A stretch of DNA of 64,000 nt, taken from NCBI RefSeq assembly GCF_013702265.1, contig NZ_CP059348.1, positions 1,674,001 to 1,738,000 of the forward strand, written 5' to 3'. The position numbers and the translations under genes are program-made. Below, piece after piece: positions 37,397 through 46,328 of the stretch. How positions within the stretch are numbered: position 1 is the first letter of the stretch; each line of letters opens with the position of its first letter. Origin of the DNA: Providencia rettgeri. GTDB lineage: Bacteria > Pseudomonadota > Gammaproteobacteria > Enterobacterales > Enterobacteriaceae. Under the pieces are notes generated by a model. It saw only the letters and a list, made by a program, of their open reading frames with translations, did no database searches and was not told where the DNA came from.

Positions 37397-37501
37397 CTTA
37401 TAACGAAACTTAAGATAATTCTGACAGTATACAAAAAAAGGAAGACCATTCTTGTGATAAAGCGGCAAATTTAGGTATTCAAAAAAATTTTTCGTTATAA
37501 G
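37397..37501. promoter_or_regulatory. Inverted 12-mers at the OYE promoter
   Basis: CTTATAACGAAA at 37397-37408 recurs as its exact reverse complement TTTCGTTATAAG at 37490-37501, 81 bases apart. Both lie immediately upstream of the oxidoreductase. This suggests two sites for one regulator or a looping operator. Beyond these, the gap 37388-37994 (about 600 bases) is AT-rich and I see nothing else. Confidence 0.45.
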
Positions 37502-37994
37502 CAAGCTGAAAAAGCAATAACGCGAAGATAATTTTGAGGAAAAGAATAAAAAGTATAAATCTCTGCTTGCTATTTTTTTTATGAATAAAAATACGAGGGA
37601 TAGAATATAGATATATAGCAATGTGCCATTTCAAATCATGATAAATACTCGCTTAGTGTATCTCTCTTTGTTAACTCCATGATAAATCTAGAGAGATAAA
37701 CTTAATTTGGTTTTATGGTTTTTATGGTGCTAATAGGTTTTCACTCTGAGTTTCTATTCTATTCAATGATTTTATTTACCTTGAAATCAATATTGCCGCC
37801 GCAAAAAAATAATTTTCATCTTGCAACCTATATAGGGGCTTTATATAAGCAATGATTAACCCTGAGTAATATTAGTTTTATGTAAAAAGAGCCATGGAGA
37901 TGAAAATAAAATTACAACTGTAAAAGTGTAGCTGCTTTATTTTCAACAACGTGTATTAGCCTGTGAAAATATAATTCTAAAAAGGAAGGTCAAT

Positions 37995-39311
37995 GTGTTA
38001 ACAATTATTGGTATTTTAATCATCGTGACAATCGTCACTTTACTGATGATGGGTAAAGCTAGCCCAATTATTGCAATGTCTTGTATTCCTTTTATTGGTG
38101 CACTGCTAGCGGGATATTCTATTGGTGAAATCTCGGTCTTCTTCGAAAGCGGCATTAATAAAGTAGCAAAAGTGGCAGCAATGTTTTTGTTTGCCATTTT
38201 GTTCTTCAGCATGATGAAGGACTTACATATTTTTGACCCACTGATCCGCATGATGGTCAAAATGACCCGTGGTAATGTGATTATCGTCTGTATTATGACC
38301 ACGTTGATAGCGGGGGTGGTGCACTTAGATGGCTCCGGCGCTGCAACGTTTTTAATCATTATTCCGGCATTATTACCGCTATATCGACAATTAGGTATGA
38401 GCCCATACCTTATGTTGCTGCTGATGTGCGCAAGTATGGGGATCATGAATATGGTGCCGTGGGGCGGGCCACTAGGTCGTGCGTCAGCGGTAACAGGCAT
38501 TGATGCCTCTACACTATGGCAAGGCTTAATTCCCGTACAATTGATTGGTATGGGTGGCGCTGTGGTATTTGCCATCATTATGGGAATGCGTGAAAAGCGC
38601 CGTATTGCTTCGGCTGCATTAAATGGCACCACACCGTATCAAATGGATTCACTGTTAGGTGAAAGTGAGCAAATCGCAGATGTGGTTGACATTGCTCATA
38701 AACCTAAAAAGCCATTAATTAATGGTGGATTGATTGTCGGGGCGATTATCTGTTTAGCATTCGGGCTACTTTCAGCACCATATGTGTTTATGATAGCGCT
38801 TTCTTTAGCGTTATTAATTAACTATCCAAATCCAAGAGAGCAGATGAAAGTACTTTCCCTGCACGCCCCACAGGCATTAGGCATGGTGGCAATTATTCTT
38901 GCTGCGGGCGCGTTTTTGGGTATTTTATCCGACGGTGGAATGTTGAAATCCATTGCGATGGATCTGACATCAATTCTGCCAACGGAATGGGTATCAAAAA
39001 TTCATATTTTTGTGGGTATCCTCGGCGTACCTATGGATATTTTCACCAGCACTGACGCTTACTATTTTGCATTGTTGCCGATTATTCAGCAGATTGCCGC
39101 GACGGCAGGGGTTGATCCTTCAGCGGTGGTGTACGCCATGGCGATTGGGAATAATGCCGGTACGTTTGTGAGTCCGTTTTCACCAGCAGCATGGTTGGCG
39201 ATGGGGCTGGCGGGGATTGATATGGGGCGTCATTTGCGGTATTCGTTCGGGTGGATTTGGTTATTTAGCTTTTTCACGCTAGCCGTCGGGGCGGTTCTTG
39301 GATTGTATTAA
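37995..39311 (+). CDS. CitMHS family citrate-metal/proton symporter
   Basis: This 438-aa protein belongs to the CitMHS family (citrate-Mg2+:H+ or citrate-Ca2+:H+ symporters). It is wholly hydrophobic with about twelve helices. It has MMGKASPIIAMSCIPFIGALLAG at the N-terminus, VHLDGSGAATFLIIIPALLPLY in the middle and GNNAGTFVSPFSPAAWL near the C-terminus. The start is GTG 37995 with a strong AAGGAAGG ribosome site. It is not linked to the cit operon; an ERIC element begins right at its stop. Confidence 0.88.
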   Translation: MLTIIGILIIVTIVTLLMMGKASPIIAMSCIPFIGALLAGYSIGEISVFFESGINKVAKVAAMFLFAILFFSMMKDLHIFDPLIRMMVKMTRGNVIIVCIMTTLIAGVVHLDGSGAATFLIIIPALLPLYRQLGMSPYLMLLLMCASMGIMNMVPWGGPLGRASAVTGIDASTLWQGLIPVQLIGMGGAVVFAIIMGMREKRRIASAALNGTTPYQMDSLLGESEQIADVVDIAHKPKKPLINGGLIVGAIICLAFGLLSAPYVFMIALSLALLINYPNPREQMKVLSLHAPQALGMVAIILAAGAFLGILSDGGMLKSIAMDLTSILPTEWVSKIHIFVGILGVPMDIFTSTDAYYFALLPIIQQIAATAGVDPSAVVYAMAIGNNAGTFVSPFSPAAWLAMGLAGIDMGRHLRYSFGWIWLFSFFTLAVGAVLGLY

Positions 39312-39432
39312 TCGCTCGTCGTCTTTTGCACCCTAACGTTGTTGGCTTCAAAAGAAAACCCTAGTCACATACTAGTGTATGCTCCTAGGGATTTTCTTTT
39401 TTGCCGCCTAGTTACGGCACAAAATCCATAGA
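39312..39432. repeat. ERIC element after the CitMHS gene
   Basis: A more diverged ERIC: CGCTCGTCGTCTTTTGCA, CGTTGTTGGCTTC, the ACTAGTGTATGCTCCTAGGG centre and TTGCCGCCTAG are recognisable. It starts at the stop codon of the CitMHS gene. The rest of the gap to 39665 is AT-rich, with A-rich low-complexity sequence. Confidence 0.75.
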
Positions 39433-39665
39433 GCCAATGTTTGGGAGTATTAGGTCAAAAGCGACAAATAAAACCAATGTATGGGGAAGCTAAGGAAAAA
39501 ACTAAAAGCTAGAATCTGAAATTTGAAGTCTGAAATCTGAAAAGATAAAAAACAGTGAGAAAAAATAGTTGCTAAGTGGAACATCGATTATCGGACAGTG
39601 ACTATATTGATGATGAGGGAATTATGTGAAGATACCTTTATTATCTGAAACCTATAAGGCTCGAC

Positions 39666-40487
39666 ATGCGCAGACCACTTTCTTCCTATCATCCTATTTT
39701 GTATTGGCTGCGCGTGAATCAAAAACGTCTGGTTAGACGCTGGCATTGGGCATTTTCAGGGCGCAAATATACCCGCAATTTAGCGGAGCAACCGCTAGAA
39801 TACCGTTACCATAAACACACATCACGGCTGATCCGCAAGCTGGGTCAATCAGATCTTCGGCTACAACATAACAAAGTGATAAACCTAGGTATTGCGATTG
39901 AAACGATGAATGGCATTACGATCGCGCCGGGGGAATACTTCTCGTTTTGCCGCCTTGTGGGAAAACCCACAGCCAAACGTGGATTTGTGGAGGGTATGGA
40001 ACTTTCCTACGGAGAAGCTCGCAGCGGAATTGGCGGAGGAATTTGCCAACTCAGCAATTTAATCCACTGGATGGCGCTGCACTCTCCATTGCAAGTGGTG
40101 GAACGAGCCAATCACAGTTTTGACCCATTTCCTGATGAAGGGCGCGTTTTGCCATTTGGATCAGGTGCCGCTATTTTCTATAACTATATCGACCTTGTGC
40201 TGTATAACCCAACCCAAGCAACATTTCAGTTAGTGTTTAACATTGGCGAACACCAAATTGAAGGGGAGCTATTGTGCTCTGAGCCCCGCGAAAATAAATA
40301 TCATATTTACCAACAGAACCATAAGTTTGTTCGAGAAGGCGGCGTGATTTATCGCCATAATGAAATTTGGCAGCAAATCACCACCAAAGGGCAAGAGCCG
40401 CTCACACTTAGCGATCGCTGTTTATACCGCAATAAAGTGGTTGTGAAATACCCATTGGATGAATCTCAATTGAGTGATGTGGGTTAA
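39666..40487 (+). CDS. VanW family protein
   Basis: This 273-aa protein matches the VanW domain, first known from an accessory gene of the vanB vancomycin resistance cluster; its function is unknown. The core is GEYFSFCRLVGKPTAKRGFVEG and SGIGGGICQLSNLIHWMALHSP (about residues 95-160). There is no signal peptide or membrane helix. It is not near resistance genes, and VanW-type proteins are common in enterobacteria, so there is no reason to infer resistance. Confidence 0.88.
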   Translation: MRRPLSSYHPILYWLRVNQKRLVRRWHWAFSGRKYTRNLAEQPLEYRYHKHTSRLIRKLGQSDLRLQHNKVINLGIAIETMNGITIAPGEYFSFCRLVGKPTAKRGFVEGMELSYGEARSGIGGGICQLSNLIHWMALHSPLQVVERANHSFDPFPDEGRVLPFGSGAAIFYNYIDLVLYNPTQATFQLVFNIGEHQIEGELLCSEPRENKYHIYQQNHKFVREGGVIYRHNEIWQQITTKGQEPLTLSDRCLYRNKVVVKYPLDESQLSDVG

Positions 40488-40705
40488 TACGAGCACAATT
40501 AGGAATATGTTACTGGCTTTTACCTAATTAGTTCGTTTAGAATCCCCCAAATAAGTTATTTCTTGCTGTTTTTCTGATAAAACACCCAAAATGAGGCCGT
40601 CTCGCGGACTAGATATGTAATACCGACACTTGATTTCTCAATTATCGCAGAGGCAAATCTTGCAAAAGATTTGTTGTGTTTTGTTATTTCTGTAGAGAAA
40701 GCATA

Positions 40706-41416
40706 ATGAATATGCAATCAAGGAAGTATGGTAGAACGTATCACTATCCGTTCTCACCTGGCACCACCAGCGACGATCGTATTAATAGCGATTGGTGGGC
40801 GCACATCCAAAATATTGAACAACTAGTTCATACTGAAAAACTCGATGGTGAAAATAATTGCCTGAATCGTCACGGCGTATTTGCTCGCTCCCATGGCGCT
40901 CCGACTCAGTCGGCATGGTCGCAACAAATTCGTCAACGTTGGCAATTAATTAAAGACGATCTGGGTGATATCGAATTGTTTGGCGAAAATCTGTATGCCG
41001 TGCACTCCATCGAATATCAACATATCGAAGATTATTTTTACGTGTTCGCGGTGCGACAAGGGAATTATTGGCTCAGTTGGGATGAAGTGAAGTTTTACGC
41101 CTCACTGTTTGATTTTCCGACCGTACCAGAGCTTCATTTGGCTATTGACAAAACCCTCACAGCCCAGCAATACAGCAGCGGATTAATCGCCGCGGCAGGG
41201 GAAGATAGCCAATTTATTGCACGAGATACCCACACCGGAAAACCGTGCAGCATGGAAGGCATTGTAACGCGCAATCGCCAAGGTTTTGCCGTGGATGATT
41301 TTATGCAGCACGTTTTTAAATATGTGCGCAAAAACCATGTCAAAACCGATATCCACTGGAAGCGAAATTGGCAGCGTGCGAAATTAGCGTTTGAGATGCA
41401 AGGAGGTGACCAATGA
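40706..41416 (+). CDS. RNA ligase family protein (covalent nucleotidyltransferase)
   Basis: This 236-aa protein has the ligase nucleotidyltransferase motifs in order: motif I EKLDGEN with the AMP-accepting Lys at residue 45, a FARSHG block at 59-64, motif III ELFGENLYAVHSI at 90-102, motif IV SMEGIVTR at 182-189 and motif V FKYVRKNH at 204-211. It would seal 3'-OH/5'-PO4 RNA ends. It is small and lacks an obvious accessory domain. I start at ATG 40706; the frame begins earlier without a ribosome site. It overlaps the HD-Pnk gene by 4 bases (ATGA). Confidence 0.85.
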   Translation: MNMQSRKYGRTYHYPFSPGTTSDDRINSDWWAHIQNIEQLVHTEKLDGENNCLNRHGVFARSHGAPTQSAWSQQIRQRWQLIKDDLGDIELFGENLYAVHSIEYQHIEDYFYVFAVRQGNYWLSWDEVKFYASLFDFPTVPELHLAIDKTLTAQQYSSGLIAAAGEDSQFIARDTHTGKPCSMEGIVTRNRQGFAVDDFMQHVFKYVRKNHVKTDIHWKRNWQRAKLAFEMQGGDQ

Positions 41417-42546
41417 GTTGGCAACTGACAAAACAGCGTGAATGGTCGCAACTTGCTGATCAGTTTGAATTTGTGCGTGATATGCACGGCGTTCCCCAAG
41501 ATGCGCTGCACCATGCGGAAGGGGATGTGGCCATTCATACCCAAATGGTATTAGCGGCGCTGGAGGCGTTACCGGAATATCAGCAATTGCCCGAAGCGCA
41601 GCAGCAGATTGTCTGGACAGCGGCGCTCTTGCATGATGTGGAAAAACGCAGCACCACTCGAGAAGAAGAGGGGCGTATTCGCTCACCGGGGCATGCAAAA
41701 AAAGGCGAGTTATCCGCTCGCAACATTCTGTTTCGTGAAGTGGAAACACCATTTGCTATCCGCGAACAAATTGCCGCATTAGTGCGCTTTCACGGTTTAC
41801 CGTTATGGTTGATGGATAAGCCTGACCCAGAGCGAGCCTTATACGCCGCCTCATTACGGGTCGAAATATCCTTGCTGTGTATGTTAGCGAAAGCAGATGC
41901 TATTGGGCGTGAATGCGAAGACAAAGCGGACTTATTAGCGCGCATCGAGCTATTTGAACTGTTTTGCCGTGAACATGATTGCTGGGATCAGCCGAAAGCT
42001 TTCGCGTCATTGGCAGGGCGTTTTCACTATTTCCATACTCAACGTGGTACGCCGGATTATCAACCGTTTGATGAAGACGGTAGCGAAGTGATGATGTTGT
42101 GTGGTCTACCGGGAATGGGGAAAGACCATTTTATTCAACAGCATTACCCACAAACGCCGATGGTATGTTTGGATGAAATTCGCCGAATGCATAAAATCAG
42201 CCCAGCGGATAAAAATGCCCAAGGTTGGGTCGCGCAGCAAGCGAAAGAGCAGGCGAAAGTCTATTTGCGTAGTAAACAAGATTTCATCTGGAATGCGACA
42301 TCGCTAAGTGCCTCACTGCGTGAAAGCATGATCAGCCTATTTGCCCGCTACCAAGCCAAGGTGCATTTGATTTATCTGGAAGTGCCGTATAAGCAGTGGC
42401 AGCAGCAAAATCGCCAGCGCAAATATGAGGTACCGGAAAATGTGATGGAAAGAATGGCGGGGAAACTGGAAATTCCAACCCCTGATGAAGCTCATCAAGT
42501 TTCCTATTTTATTAATGGTGAATTTTTGAGTGAGCTGGTGAAGTAA
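41413..42546 (+). CDS. HD-Pnk: HD phosphohydrolase plus polynucleotide kinase (RNA/DNA end healing)
   Basis: This 377-aa protein joins two domains. The N-terminal HD domain (about residues 33-190) has His42, the His74-Asp75 pair in ALLHDVEK, His94, His127 and Asp162. The C-terminal P-loop kinase has Walker A GLPGMGKD at 231-238 and LDEIRR near 253. This architecture is that of HD-Pnk, characterised in Runella slithyformis as a 2',3'-phosphatase and 5'-OH kinase. It would convert broken ends to 3'-OH/5'-PO4, which the ligase encoded just upstream (ATGA overlap) could seal. Confidence 0.85.
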   Translation: MSWQLTKQREWSQLADQFEFVRDMHGVPQDALHHAEGDVAIHTQMVLAALEALPEYQQLPEAQQQIVWTAALLHDVEKRSTTREEEGRIRSPGHAKKGELSARNILFREVETPFAIREQIAALVRFHGLPLWLMDKPDPERALYAASLRVEISLLCMLAKADAIGRECEDKADLLARIELFELFCREHDCWDQPKAFASLAGRFHYFHTQRGTPDYQPFDEDGSEVMMLCGLPGMGKDHFIQQHYPQTPMVCLDEIRRMHKISPADKNAQGWVAQQAKEQAKVYLRSKQDFIWNATSLSASLRESMISLFARYQAKVHLIYLEVPYKQWQQQNRQRKYEVPENVMERMAGKLEIPTPDEAHQVSYFINGEFLSELVK

Positions 42547-42556
42547 GTTTTATCAT

Positions 42557-42579
42557 CCTGCCTCTGTCAAAGAGGCAGG
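42557..42579. terminator. Hairpin between HD-Pnk and prpF-like genes
   Basis: CCTGCCTCT (42557-42565) pairs with AGAGGCAGG (42571-42579), a perfect 9-bp stem with a 5-base loop, between convergent genes. It lacks a strong T tract. Confidence 0.6.
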
Positions 42580-42594
42580 GCAATCAGTTCGCCA

Positions 42595-43650
42595 TCAAGG
42601 CACAAAAACCTTTCCTTCAAATAATTTTCTAGCAGTACGAATAATCGAAGCTTGAATGCCTTCCGGTTTATCCGTCGGGTTACTTAGTGCTACCTCAAAT
42701 TGACCACTGAGATGTTCAATGGCAATCTTCCGCATATCCACATCTCCTTGCAGATAACGTTCTATAACGGTACCTGAAACCACGCAGCCGGTGGCAATGG
42801 CAATTGCGCCCGTTACCGCTAATGCACCATGGCATTTATGGGGCATAAAGTAGCGCACATTAATGGTGCCGCCGTGAATGGCGGGGGAGACCAAAATCGG
42901 TTTGGGGATCACTTTTTTGCTCACATCCCCTAACCCCATCATGGCACCAGCTTGTAGACGAATGTGCTCCAGTTTTTGCATAAACTCGCTATCGCCTTCA
43001 AGTTGCTCCGCCGTTTCATACCCCGTTTTATTCAGTTGGGGGGCATCGATAAGCACCACAGGCGTCGCCATATCGAGGCAAGAAACTTCAACACCATCAA
43101 TGATATCGACCACATTTCCGGTAGGGAACAATTTCCCTGTTTTGGTTCCACTGGCATTAAGAAAAGTTAAACCAACAGGGGCAGCCTGACCGGGAACACC
43201 CGCAATCGTTGCATTACCGTTATATTCCACTTGCCCATTAGGGGTTTGAATGGTGGCGTTGATAAAGGTATTGGTGTTGACGTTACGCACCCTGACGGTG
43301 GTCATATCTCCGGTGATAGGTACTAACCCTTTTTCTAACGAGAATGACCCGACCGCACACAGAATATTGCCACAGTTAGGGGCTGTATCGACGATGCGCT
43401 CAGTAATAGCGACTTGTGCAAAAAGGTAATCAACATCCGCTTCTGGGTGTGTCGATGGGCTAATAATGGCCACTTTACTGGTTTGCGGGCTACCGCCACC
43501 AATACCATCGATTTGTAAAGGATGACCGGAGCCCATAATCGCTAAGATCAGTTCATCACGTTGTTGAATGTCGGTCGGGAGATCATTCGCGAGGAGAAAG
43601 ACACCTTTTGATGTGCCTCCGCGCATTAATGTACAAGGAATTTGTTTCAT
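42595..43650 (-). CDS. PrpF family isomerase-like protein
   Basis: This 351-aa protein is of the PrpF / 4-oxalomesaconate tautomerase-like family (a diaminopimelate-epimerase fold). It begins MKQIPCTLMRGGTSKGVFL and has TAPNCGNILCAVGSF (about residues 90-104), SPQTSKVAI and HGGTINVRYF, all typical of PrpF. Family members isomerise aconitate-like and itaconate-like acids. It lies last, after the citT-like gene, with a terminator hairpin between, so it may be partly co-transcribed. The acid it works on is not known; link to citrate is inference. ATG 43650 is favoured by an AAGGA ribosome site. Confidence 0.85.
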   Translation of the reverse strand: MKQIPCTLMRGGTSKGVFLLANDLPTDIQQRDELILAIMGSGHPLQIDGIGGGSPQTSKVAIISPSTHPEADVDYLFAQVAITERIVDTAPNCGNILCAVGSFSLEKGLVPITGDMTTVRVRNVNTNTFINATIQTPNGQVEYNGNATIAGVPGQAAPVGLTFLNASGTKTGKLFPTGNVVDIIDGVEVSCLDMATPVVLIDAPQLNKTGYETAEQLEGDSEFMQKLEHIRLQAGAMMGLGDVSKKVIPKPILVSPAIHGGTINVRYFMPHKCHGALAVTGAIAIATGCVVSGTVIERYLQGDVDMRKIAIEHLSGQFEVALSNPTDKPEGIQASIIRTARKLFEGKVFVP

Positions 43651-43680
43651 CACGCGTCCTTTTTGAACGCCTTACCGTAA

Positions 43681-43711
43681 GAAAAATGGAGTGCGTTATA
43701 TTGCACTCCAT
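43681..43711 (-). terminator. Intrinsic terminator between citT-like and prpF-like genes
   Basis: On the minus strand ATGGAGTGC (43711-43703) pairs with GCACTCCAT (43694-43686), followed by TTTTT (43686-43682). It would end or reduce transcription from the cit operon before the PrpF-family gene. Confidence 0.75.
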
Positions 43712-43732
43712 CTTTTTATGGGGTAAGGGCGA

Positions 43733-45166
43733 TTAGATTAAACCCATATTGATAAGAATTTCCCACCAACCTAAACCAATAGTCATGTGAACTAATAAGC
43801 TGAGGAACGCGATAATCCCACCAATGATCCACCAAGAACGAATATCGTTATAGCCTGCACCGAAGACGATTGGGGCTGCCGCGCCTCCGTAATGGGTTAA
43901 GCTGCCGCCGTAAGCGTTAGAGAACAGTAGGCCCAGCGCTAACAGCATCGGCGGTGCACCTGCGACCATACCAACGGTGGCGAAAACAGGAACCATCGCC
44001 GCCACATAGGCACCACCAGAAGCGAACAGGTAGCGAATAGCGACACTGATAAACATGATGACAAAGAACGCTAACATCGCTTGGTCACCGAAGGAGAGGT
44101 GTTCGCTCATCACATCGGCTAACCATTTGAAGAAGCCTGCTTTGGTGAGCACGCCGGACATACCGATAATACCACCGTACCAAATCAGAGTGTTCCAGCC
44201 ACCTTTGTTCTTCAGCACATCATCCCAAGTGACGACACCGAGGATCAGTGTTAATGCCATGACTGCAATGGCGACACTTGAAGCACTGACACCGATTTTA
44301 TCTGCAAATATCCAGCCGGATAACGCCAGTACAAAGATAATGCTGAGCAGTTTTTCACGCACGGTCATCGGGCCTAAATCCGCTAACCCTTTTGCAGCGA
44401 TCTCTTTGTTATTCACCTTTTTCAATTCAGGTGGATACAGTTTGTAGATAATTAGCGGAGTCAGGATCAACATGATTAAGCCCGGCACGGCAGCGGCTAA
44501 TGCCCAACCACCCCAACTTAAATGGATACCCATAATGTCGGTCATCATCGCTAATGCTAGCGCGTTTGGTGCCATTGCCGTTAAGAACATATAGCTGGTG
44601 GTTTTGGTCACCATATACACGTTTACCAGCAAATAGTGACCCGCTTTACGGGGGCTTTTTTCAGGATCAGATCCTAATGCAACCGCCACACTGTTGATGA
44701 TAGGGAAGACAATCCCACCGGCACGTGCGGTGTTAGACGGCGTTGCTGGGGCGATAATCAAGTCAAGGATAGCGGTGACATAACCCAGCCCAAGAGTGGT
44801 GCCACCTAATTTTCCAATAAGAATATAGGAGAGGCGCTTACCCAAACCGGTTATGACGAACGCGGCACTCAAGGTGAACGCGGCGAAAACTAACCATGTT
44901 GTACCGGATGAGTAACCACTTAGAACTTCGCCAACTTTGACGTCTTTAGTGCCTGTTACACCGATGATCACTGCACTGGCAGCAATCGTGGCTAACAAGA
45001 TCACAGGCTCGGAATAAGGTTTTAATACCAGTCCCACAATGGCGGCAAGGTACAAACCAAATAACAGCCATGCAATACTCGGTAGCCCTGCAGGCGTCGG
45101 TATTAAGGCTATGATTATTGGAATGGCTATTAAAACTAATAGCTTCCATATTTTATCTTTTTGCAT
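43733..45166 (-). CDS. citT: CitT-like citrate/succinate antiporter (DASS family)
   Basis: This 477-aa membrane protein matches the DASS family, with IIAPATPSNTARAGGI (about residues 135-150) and HYGGAAAPIVFGAGY (about 430-444). Its place, directly after citG, is that of CitT in the E. coli citCDEFXGT operon, so citrate/succinate exchange is likely. There are 11-13 predicted helices. A 268-base gap after citG may hold its own promoter. The gene symbol rests on context more than on residue-level proof. Confidence 0.8.
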   Translation of the reverse strand: MQKDKIWKLLVLIAIPIIIALIPTPAGLPSIAWLLFGLYLAAIVGLVLKPYSEPVILLATIAASAVIIGVTGTKDVKVGEVLSGYSSGTTWLVFAAFTLSAAFVITGLGKRLSYILIGKLGGTTLGLGYVTAILDLIIAPATPSNTARAGGIVFPIINSVAVALGSDPEKSPRKAGHYLLVNVYMVTKTTSYMFLTAMAPNALALAMMTDIMGIHLSWGGWALAAAVPGLIMLILTPLIIYKLYPPELKKVNNKEIAAKGLADLGPMTVREKLLSIIFVLALSGWIFADKIGVSASSVAIAVMALTLILGVVTWDDVLKNKGGWNTLIWYGGIIGMSGVLTKAGFFKWLADVMSEHLSFGDQAMLAFFVIMFISVAIRYLFASGGAYVAAMVPVFATVGMVAGAPPMLLALGLLFSNAYGGSLTHYGGAAAPIVFGAGYNDIRSWWIIGGIIAFLSLLVHMTIGLGWWEILINMGLI

Positions 45167-45434
45167 AGGCTAATCCTTCAAGAATATAAACTTTAAATTT
45201 CTTAAATCACATAAAACGAATATCTAAAATGTGTGGAAACCTATTTCTGGATATAGCGGTATCTTGAATAGTGTTATTTTTTAATAAAACTATTGGTTAA
45301 CGCTTATTAACAGAAATGTTATTAATGATTGAAAAGCAAAATCAGTTTTTATTTAAAAATTATTTTCTCTGGTTTTAATTAATCAATTTTGTGATGTTTG
45401 TTCCTTTGTTAATGAATATTTAAATTGCTTTTAT

Positions 45435-46328
45435 TTATGAAGCTAAATAAGCATTCGCAGGTAATCGCGCAAAAAACCACGTTAGAATTAATAAATCTGC
45501 GCTGCCTCCGGGGCTTAAATTCTTTTCAATACACTGCAAGTCAAATTGTTGAACTTTGCTTAAATCCTGTTCGTCTTGAATTCCTTGCTGCAACAAGCTA
45601 GTTGCTTGCTGTTTTACCCACTGAAGCCCCGTCATGCCTCCGCGATTGGCGATGTTGGTATCGTCATTGAGACTCATCAGCAAAATTAGCGTATCGAGTA
45701 AGGCGATATCGGCTTGTTTACCATCAGCCAGCTGTTTCAAGTAGTGGGGCAGTGCATGGGCAATCACCAATTGATAACCTTGTTCTGCTTCCCCTCTGGC
45801 GCCGGTGAATCCATACTCTTGGAATAAACGTTGTCCTGCTGTTGGGTGTTCTGCGGGCTGTTGCAGCTCAGCGGTTAATCCTTGGCACATGCCAGAAACG
45901 ACTTGGCTAATTGCGCTGGGCGTAACTCGTTGCTGTAACCCGAATAAACGCCCCACCGCAGTGAGCACTAAACCTAATGAAAAAATTGAGCCTTTGTGGG
46001 TGTTTACGCCTTGAGTGGCACGAAACATCGCTTTTTCACAATCGATACCGATACCGCGAATTTGGCGAAGTAGCTGGTGAATCGGTAATTGATAATGTTC
46101 ATAACCTGCATGCAAAAATAGCGGAAAGAATTTTGCAATCGCATTGGCACTTAAATGAAAATCGGTCAGAGCCATATCTTTATGGGCGCCAGTGTTGCAT
46201 TTATCCACTAAACCCGGTTTAGGGGTTAAATTCACTTCCGCAAGCATCGCTTGCCAAGCCAATTGGCTGTAGTGATTCACCACGTCATCATTTAACGTAC
46301 GTTCTTGGCTAATTTTTTGCTGGAGCAT
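45435..46328 (-). CDS. citG: Triphosphoribosyl-dephospho-CoA synthase CitG
   Basis: CitG (297 aa) condenses ATP and dephospho-CoA to make the prosthetic group precursor of citrate lyase. It has the family blocks EVNLTPKPGLVDKCNTGAHKDM, GVNTHKGSIFSLGL and SLNDDTNIANRGGM. The ATG overlaps the end of citX by 20 bases. It is the last enzyme gene of the citCDEFXG block. Confidence 0.95.
   Translation of the reverse strand: MLQQKISQERTLNDDVVNHYSQLAWQAMLAEVNLTPKPGLVDKCNTGAHKDMALTDFHLSANAIAKFFPLFLHAGYEHYQLPIHQLLRQIRGIGIDCEKAMFRATQGVNTHKGSIFSLGLVLTAVGRLFGLQQRVTPSAISQVVSGMCQGLTAELQQPAEHPTAGQRLFQEYGFTGARGEAEQGYQLVIAHALPHYLKQLADGKQADIALLDTLILLMSLNDDTNIANRGGMTGLQWVKQQATSLLQQGIQDEQDLSKVQQFDLQCIEKNLSPGGSADLLILTWFFARLPANAYLAS

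Noticed and set aside
37943-38632. A 229-aa open frame antisense to the CitMHS gene
   Set aside because: It lies entirely opposite a clear transporter gene, has repetitive Ile/Met/Pro composition expected from the complement of hydrophobic codons, and shows no family motif.
39666-40487. Vancomycin-resistance link for the VanW-family gene
   Set aside because: VanW proteins are widespread in bacteria without resistance, and no van genes are nearby.
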